From contig CAJPPQ010000034.1 of NCBI GenBank assembly GCA_905372605.1, positions 1 through 10,678 on the forward strand: a stretch of 10,678 nucleotides of DNA. The letters run 5' to 3'. The DNA comes from Porphyromonadaceae bacterium. Its GTDB lineage: Bacteria > Bacteroidota > Bacteroidia > Bacteroidales > Paludibacteraceae. The notes under the pieces were generated by a model. The model made no database searches. It saw only the letters and a program-made list of their open reading frames with translations, and was not told where the DNA came from. A program made the translations under genes and the position numbers. Of this stretch, positions 6,214 through 10,678 are shown piece after piece (the first letter of the stretch is position 1; every line of letters starts with the position of its first letter).

Positions 6214-7956
6214 TTATTTCACAGTGATACTATAAGGCATTATTGCTTTGATACCTGTCGTAGTTTGTGCTCTTTGTATTGTACGAAACAGTCGATAGTT
6301 TTCGCCAAGTTGCGATTTTACTATGTGTTCCTCGATCGATGTAGAAAATATATCCGAAATCTGCTCAATCAGACTTTTTACCGACGGATAATATTTGAGT
6401 GTATAGTCGCTGATATTGGCTTTTTTAGCAGCGAAGGCAATTGCTTCTTCGAGCCCGCCCATTTCGTCGACAAGTCCGAGTCGCATAGCGTCTGTGCCTG
6501 AATATATTCTTCCTTCGGCTATCGCTTTGAGCGAATCGATATTCATATCGCGTCCTTCGGCACAGCGTTTGGTGAAAAGTTCGTATCCGTTGTTGATATA
6601 TCGCTGCAAAATAACCCGTTCTTCCGTATTCATCGGGCGATACGTAGCTCCGAAGTCGCTGTATTTGTTAGTCTTTACGTTGTCGAATTTTATACCGAGC
6701 TTATCTGTAAGCCCGCCTATATTCGGAAATATTCCGAATATACCGATAGAGCCCGTAAGCGTCGTTGGTTGAGCGAATATTCTGTCGGTATTGCAGGCGA
6801 TATAGTAACCACCCGAAGCAGCATAGTCGCCCATAGATACTACTATGGGTTTCTTCGATTTAACGACACTTACCGCCTTCCATATCTGTTCCGAACCGTA
6901 GGCACTGCCTCCCGGTGAGTTTATACGAAGTACTACAGCCTTAATTTTGTCGTTGTCGGCTATATCGAGCAGGTCTTCGGAAATATCTTCGGAGTCGATG
7001 CCGTCATTTTTATTGCCTCCGTCGATTTCACCCACGGCGTATACTATCGCAATACGATTTTTAGAGTATTCTTTATTTTGAGCTACGAGCTTCATATCGT
7101 TTATCGTCAGAGTTTTATAGTCTTTGTCGACACGTTTTTCTATTATCTCTTTCATATCGCTGCTATATACTAACGAATCTATAAGTTTGTGTTGTACAGC
7201 TGTTTGTGCGTCGTCGAGAAATAGCCCCGAATCGGCATACAGATTTACTTCCGTATCGGAAATACCTCTGTTGCGTGCAATAGTTTTAGTTATCTCTGTC
7301 CATATCGAGTTGATAAATGTTGTAAGTTGCAGTCGATTAGCTTCGCTCATACTTGTTTGAGTGAAAGGCTCTACTGCCGATTTGAAAGTACCGACCTTGA
7401 AAATCTGCATCTCTACACCTATTTTCGACAATAAGTCTTTGAAAAATACGGTAGAAATATTTATACCCGTAAGAGCAAGAGTTCCTGAAGGGTTCATATA
7501 TACTTTGTCGGCTATCGACGAAAGATAGTATGTGCCGTTGCCATACGAGTCGGCATAGGCTACTATGAATCGCCCCGTTTTTTTGAACCTCTCCAATCCG
7601 TTGTAAATCTCTTGCAGAGATGCCACGGATGCAGAAAAGTCGCCGATATGGAGATAAATACCTTTTATATTGTCGTTGTCGGTTGCCTTGTCGATACTTG
7701 CCATAATATCGTCGAGGGCTATTTCCGATACCGAAGAGTTTATCTCTGAGGCAAACGAACTGATTACGTCGTTTTTATGGCGTTCTACGAGTATTCCTTC
7801 GAGTTTCAGTTCAAACACCGAATTGTCCGATATCCTTACCTCTTTTGTCCCCGACATTGCAGCTCCGATGATACCGAAAAATATTACTACCCATATTATC
7901 GAGAAAATAAAAAGTCCTAATATGGTGGCAAATAGATATTTAAAAAAACTTTTCAT
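6214..7956 (-). CDS. sppA: Signal peptide peptidase SppA, 67K type
   Basis: SppA is a membrane-anchored serine protease (family S49) that degrades signal peptides left in the membrane after secretion. The 580-residue product has an N-terminal membrane anchor (about residues 8-33) and the tandem S49 arrangement of the long form (E. coli 618 residues). The catalytic dyad is present: Lys192 in TFKSAVEPF in the first half, and the nucleophile Ser381 in MGDYAASGGYYIA in the second half. RINSPGGS at 344-351 and TGSIGIFG at 401-408 are further S49 hallmarks. It follows the M48 protease gene on the same strand with a 35-bp gap and no separate promoter evident, so the two are probably one operon. The ATG at 7956 places the anchor directly at the N-terminus. 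No terminator is visible after the stop, where it meets the convergent small membrane protein gene. Confidence 0.96.
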   Translation of the reverse strand: MKSFFKYLFATILGLFIFSIIWVVIFFGIIGAAMSGTKEVRISDNSVFELKLEGILVERHKNDVISSFASEINSSVSEIALDDIMASIDKATDNDNIKGIYLHIGDFSASVASLQEIYNGLERFKKTGRFIVAYADSYGNGTYYLSSIADKVYMNPSGTLALTGINISTVFFKDLLSKIGVEMQIFKVGTFKSAVEPFTQTSMSEANRLQLTTFINSIWTEITKTIARNRGISDTEVNLYADSGLFLDDAQTAVQHKLIDSLVYSSDMKEIIEKRVDKDYKTLTINDMKLVAQNKEYSKNRIAIVYAVGEIDGGNKNDGIDSEDISEDLLDIADNDKIKAVVLRINSPGGSAYGSEQIWKAVSVVKSKKPIVVSMGDYAASGGYYIACNTDRIFAQPTTLTGSIGIFGIFPNIGGLTDKLGIKFDNVKTNKYSDFGATYRPMNTEERVILQRYINNGYELFTKRCAEGRDMNIDSLKAIAEGRIYSGTDAMRLGLVDEMGGLEEAIAFAAKKANISDYTLKYYPSVKSLIEQISDIFSTSIEEHIVKSQLGENYRLFRTIQRAQTTTGIKAIMPYSITVK

Positions 7957-7991
7957 GATTATTTCACTTATATGTTTGTATGTTCTTTTAT

Positions 7992-9239
7992 TTAATTTTT
8001 TTGTTTTGTTGTGAGGTTCAATATTCTGCGGTATAGCGTAGGGTGTGAATATCCGACAAATACTACCAAATTATGAGGCGTAAGATTGCTCAAAGAGTTG
8101 GCAGATAGTTTCTTGAGTGCCGATATAAGTTGAGCTGCTAATCCGTTTTTCTTTGCAAAGTCATCTGCCTGATACTCGAATCTGCGAGAAAGGACGTTAG
8201 ACAAGATGTCTAAAATCAACGATATAGGAGTGTAGAGTATGGCAAATACAAGTATGTTGATATGAAACGACGCTCCGGTGTGTACGCCGATAGCCTCTGC
8301 AAATGTATCGTTGTCTAAGATTATTCCTAATAGCCAAAATAGTAGTAAGTTCGAAGAAAGTGTGATTATCATGCTTTTAAGAGTGTGTTTGTGTTTGTAA
8401 TGTCCTATTTCGTGTGCTAACACTGCTACTATCTCGTCTGTGGTAAGTGTCTCTATCAGAGTGTCGTATAGTACAATTCGTTTTTTGCCAAACATGCCTG
8501 AGAAATATGCATTTGCCTTAGTCGATCGCCGAGAGCCATCGATAGTGTAGATATTTTTTATAGGAAAATCTACCTTTTGTGCGAAGTCTTCTATCTTGTC
8601 TCTCAATTCACCGCTTGCCAAAGGTGTCTGTTTGTTGAATAGCGGTACTATCAGGTTCGAATAAAATACGCTTATAAATAGCTCTATTACAGATACTACG
8701 CCCCAAGCCAATATCCAAAAGTATTGTGGAGTGGCATTGTATATCGTTATGATTGCCCATAGTAGCCCAAATCCTATTAAAACCGTTAAAAGATAGCCTT
8801 TTATGCGGTCTAATATGAAAGTGAGGGGAGTGGTCTTGTTGAACCCAAACCGCTGCTCTATTACAAACGTATCGTAAACATCGAATGGCAATGTAATCAC
8901 GTCGTTAGCTACATACAATACTCCGAAAAATAGTATCGATACCAGTACATCGGGCAATTTAAAGCCGTTAACGACAGTATCGATATATGCGAAACCGTCG
9001 AAGAGTAGCATAAAAGCCATTACTGAAAACGAAAATATTGCCGAAACGATACCAAATTGTGAATTTGTGCGGAAATACTGCTGCTGTCGCATATATTTCT
9101 CGTTGTCGTATATATCGCTCACTTCGGGTGGGAGCGGAGACCGCGATGCCTTTATATTGAGCCACGACATAAGGCGCTCGAATATGAAATCGACAGTAAA
9201 AACGACGAAAATGATTATAAACAACGTATGTGGCAACAT
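7992..9239 (-). CDS. M48 family (Ste24 / CAAX prenyl protease 1-type) membrane metalloprotease
   Basis: The 415-residue polytopic protein matches the M48A (Ste24p-like) family. The zinc-binding HEIGH motif is at 276-280 (His276, catalytic Glu277, His280). The third ligand is probably Glu355 in FEYQADDFA, and the typical C-terminal SHPTLYRRI block is at 398-406 (His399). About seven hydrophobic membrane segments are seen, near 4-20, 62-82, 97-113, 148-166, 172-196, 291-309 and 326-349. Eukaryotic relatives process prenylated a-factor and clear clogged translocons. Bacteria generally lack CAAX prenylation, so a role in membrane protein quality control is the likelier inference. The length and the N-terminal transmembrane block distinguish it from the shorter HtpX. 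It is the first gene of a probable operon with sppA and is read divergently from prfA. Confidence 0.94.
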   Translation of the reverse strand: MLPHTLFIIIFVVFTVDFIFERLMSWLNIKASRSPLPPEVSDIYDNEKYMRQQQYFRTNSQFGIVSAIFSFSVMAFMLLFDGFAYIDTVVNGFKLPDVLVSILFFGVLYVANDVITLPFDVYDTFVIEQRFGFNKTTPLTFILDRIKGYLLTVLIGFGLLWAIITIYNATPQYFWILAWGVVSVIELFISVFYSNLIVPLFNKQTPLASGELRDKIEDFAQKVDFPIKNIYTIDGSRRSTKANAYFSGMFGKKRIVLYDTLIETLTTDEIVAVLAHEIGHYKHKHTLKSMIITLSSNLLLFWLLGIILDNDTFAEAIGVHTGASFHINILVFAILYTPISLILDILSNVLSRRFEYQADDFAKKNGLAAQLISALKKLSANSLSNLTPHNLVVFVGYSHPTLYRRILNLTTKQKN

Positions 9240-9272
9240 ATTGTATAGTGATATACATTATAAAAACGACAG

Positions 9273-9280
9273 CAAAGGTA
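9273..9280 (-). promoter_or_regulatory. Possible -7 element of the M48-sppA operon
   Basis: On the minus strand this reads TACCTTTG followed by C, an exact TAnnTTTG match, 33 bp upstream of the M48 ATG. The -33 region falls inside the inverted repeat at 9286-9307 and lacks a TTTG, so activity may be weak or regulator dependent. Confidence 0.45.
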
Positions 9281-9285
9281 CTAAA

Positions 9286-9307
9286 TTTCCGATAATTGTA
9301 TCGGAAA
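9286..9307. repeat. 9-bp inverted repeat between divergent promoters (candidate operator)
   Basis: TTTCCGATA (9286-9294), a 4-nt spacer, and TATCGGAAA (9299-9307) form a perfect inverted repeat. Its centre (9296.5) falls almost exactly midway between the two facing -7 elements (9273-9280 minus, 9314-9321 plus), covering the -33 zone of both. This is the geometry expected of an operator for a dimeric regulator, but chance cannot be excluded. Confidence 0.45.
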
Positions 9308-9313
9308 AAGTGA

Positions 9314-9321
9314 TAATTTTG
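9314..9321 (+). promoter_or_regulatory. Probable -7 element of prfA
   Basis: TAATTTTG followed by C matches TAnnTTTG and lies 38 bp upstream of the prfA GTG. The nearest -33-like triplet (TTG at 9296-9298) is only about 15 nt away, short of the usual 19, so only the -7 half is well supported. Confidence 0.45.
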
Positions 9322-9359
9322 CAGTTCGAAAAAAATCGGACAAATATCAATATTACTTA

Positions 9360-10442
9360 GTGGAAAACAAATTGTTAGAAAAACTCGACGGGTTGTCTTC
9401 GAAATTCGAAGAGATATCGACTTTAATCACGGACCCATCGGTAATAGCAGATACAAAACGTTTTATCAAACTCAATAAAGAGTATTCAGACCTCGAAAAG
9501 ATAATCGCCAAACGCAACGAGTATTCGTCGATGGTGCGTAACATACAAGAGGCTAATACGATACTTGCTACCGAACGCGACGAAGAGCTTCGCGAGCTTG
9601 CACGGCAAGAAGTCGATTCGCTATCGAAAAAGTTAGAGCCGCTCGAAGAAGAGATAAAACTTTTGCTCGTCCCTGCCGACCCGCAAGACGGTAAGAATGC
9701 TATCGTCGAGATTCGTGGCGGTACCGGTGGCGACGAGGCGGCTATTTTTGCGGGCGATTTATTTAAAATGTACGCCAAATTTTGCGAGAGCAAAGGCTGG
9801 AAGACTGAGGTTACATCGTTTACCGAAGGTACTATGGGCGGTTACAAAGAGATAATATTTACAGTTTCAGGTACAAATGTTTATGGAGTGCTAAAATACG
9901 AAAGCGGAGTTCATCGAGTACAACGTGTGCCTGCTACCGAAAGTCAGGGTAGGGTACACACCTCTGCAGCAACGGTAGCCGTATTGCCCGAAGCCGAAGA
10001 ATTCGATATCGAACTCAAAGAGAGCGATATAAGGACAGATATCTTCTGTGCCTCAGGACACGGCGGACAGTCGGTAAATACCACATATTCAGCCATTAGG
10101 CTCGTACACATACCCACAGGTATCACCGTACAGTGCCAAGACGAAAAGTCGCAACTCAAGAATAAAGCCAAAGCACTTGTCGAGCTTCGCACCAGAATAT
10201 ACAATATGGAATACCAAAAATATATCGATAGCATCGCCTCAAAGCGTAAAACGATGGTTTCCACCGGCGATAGAAGTGCCAAAATACGTACCTACAACTA
10301 CCCGCAAGGACGTATTACCGACCATAGGATTAATTATACCATATATAATTTACCTTCTTTTATGGGCGGAGATATACAAGAGTGTATCGATCAACTCACT
10401 ATTGCCGAAAACGCTGAAAGGCTCAAAGAGAATGAGCTGTAA
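9360..10442 (+). CDS. prfA: Peptide chain release factor 1
   Basis: RF1 recognises UAA and UAG in the ribosomal A site and triggers peptidyl-tRNA hydrolysis. The 360-residue protein is full length for the family. The stop-codon-reading tripeptide PAT is at 191-193 within RVQRVPATESQGRVHTS, which identifies RF1 rather than RF2 (SPF). The catalytic GGQ is at 235-237 in ASGHGGQSVNTTYSA. His234 just before GGQ differs from the Ala of E. coli RF1 (GAGGQ). The glutamine is normally methylated by PrmC, which is not in this window. The start is GTG at 9360: the N-terminus MENKLLEKLDGL then aligns with RF1 proteins of the phylum, and no in-frame ATG occurs between the -7 element and this codon. No Shine-Dalgarno sequence is present. 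The gene is read divergently from the M48 protease gene. Confidence 0.97.
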   Translation: MENKLLEKLDGLSSKFEEISTLITDPSVIADTKRFIKLNKEYSDLEKIIAKRNEYSSMVRNIQEANTILATERDEELRELARQEVDSLSKKLEPLEEEIKLLLVPADPQDGKNAIVEIRGGTGGDEAAIFAGDLFKMYAKFCESKGWKTEVTSFTEGTMGGYKEIIFTVSGTNVYGVLKYESGVHRVQRVPATESQGRVHTSAATVAVLPEAEEFDIELKESDIRTDIFCASGHGGQSVNTTYSAIRLVHIPTGITVQCQDEKSQLKNKAKALVELRTRIYNMEYQKYIDSIASKRKTMVSTGDRSAKIRTYNYPQGRITDHRINYTIYNLPSFMGGDIQECIDQLTIAENAERLKENEL

Positions 10443-10538
10443 GTGTACTTGTTTTTTTACATAATAATTTTTGCTTTTGGTATATGGTTGATTGTGAGAA
10501 GATAGAAGAGTGTCGTTGGAGGAGAATAAAAATAAAAT

Positions 10539-10569
10539 TTTGTTGAATCAAAAAAAAACACTACTTTTG
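10539..10569 (+). promoter_or_regulatory. Strong promoter of tRNA-Thr (TTTG-N19-TACTTTTG)
   Basis: TTTG at 10539-10542, a 19-nt spacer rich in A, and TACTTTTG at 10562-10569 form the best promoter match in the window. Transcription should start around 10575, leaving about 55 nt before the mature tRNA. The rest of the prfA-tRNA gap (10443-10538) shows only A/T-rich sequence and a T7 run at 10452-10458 without a convincing stem. Confidence 0.72.
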
Positions 10570-10630
10570 CAGTTTAGAATAGGATTAGGTTGGTTCATAT
10601 CTAAATATAACCGAAAGTTAAGTATTTAAT

Positions 10631-10678
<48 letters not shown>

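Noticed and set aside
6830..6849. 7-bp inverted repeat CCCATAG/CTATGGG in sppA
   Set aside because: About eight 7-bp repeats with short loops are expected by chance in this window; it also encodes conserved residues near the catalytic serine.
8968..9258. 96-codon frame overlapping the start of the M48 protease gene
   Set aside because: It is out of frame with the protease, whose N-terminal membrane segment continues uninterrupted from the ATG at 9239; the alternative peptide is rich in Tyr/Arg and has no family features.
10440..10458. AAGT-GT-ACTT followed by T7 after prfA as an intrinsic terminator
   Set aside because: The stem would be only 4 bp with a 2-nt loop, too small to form; the T-run alone is not evidence of termination.
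10484..10546. 20-codon ORF (ATG at 10484) between prfA and the tRNA
   Set aside because: It is very short, has a composition unlike neighbouring genes and overlaps the tRNA promoter -33 element.

Overview
The window looks like chromosomal DNA from a member of the Bacteroidota, most likely Bacteroidales. Three things support this. The -7 promoter elements are of the TAnnTTTG type and lie upstream of several genes. Clear Shine-Dalgarno sequences are missing before the starts. The proteins (short Pgi, 67K-type SppA, Ste24-like M48 protease, RF1) have the look of that phylum. I see no phage, transposon, CRISPR or plasmid genes, and coding density is high.

Layout, left to right. At the left edge, the first 16 codons of a minus-strand gene resemble the N-terminus of an EamA-type transporter. 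Next is miaB (tRNA ms2i6A37 methylthiotransferase, minus strand). A divergent promoter region (about 1485-1665) then leads into a plus-strand run of four genes: pgi (glucose-6-phosphate isomerase), an MltF-type lytic transglycosylase lipoprotein, a putative lipoprotein with a BIG2 Ig-like domain followed by what looks like a duplicated unrecognised domain, and a small single-pass membrane protein with a charged linker. This run converges, with an 8-bp gap and no visible terminator, on a minus-strand pair: an M48 (Ste24-type) membrane protease followed by sppA (signal peptide peptidase). A 120-bp divergent region with a 9-bp inverted repeat between two back-to-back -7 elements separates the M48 gene from prfA (release factor 1, GTG start, plus strand). 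A near-consensus promoter then drives tRNA-Thr(GGT), which is cut by the right end of the window.

Functionally this is core metabolism and translation (miaB, pgi, prfA, tRNA-Thr) interleaved with cell-envelope functions (MltF-like, BIG2 lipoprotein, small membrane protein, M48 protease, SppA). The least described part is 4501-6205, which holds the BIG2 lipoprotein and the small membrane protein. The BIG2 gene also carries the strongest unexplained DNA feature: a perfect 16-bp inverted repeat with a 3-nt spacer at 5278-5312, entirely inside the coding sequence, with a weaker 10-bp inverted repeat about 340 bp upstream. I found no convincing complete new defence or mobile system.
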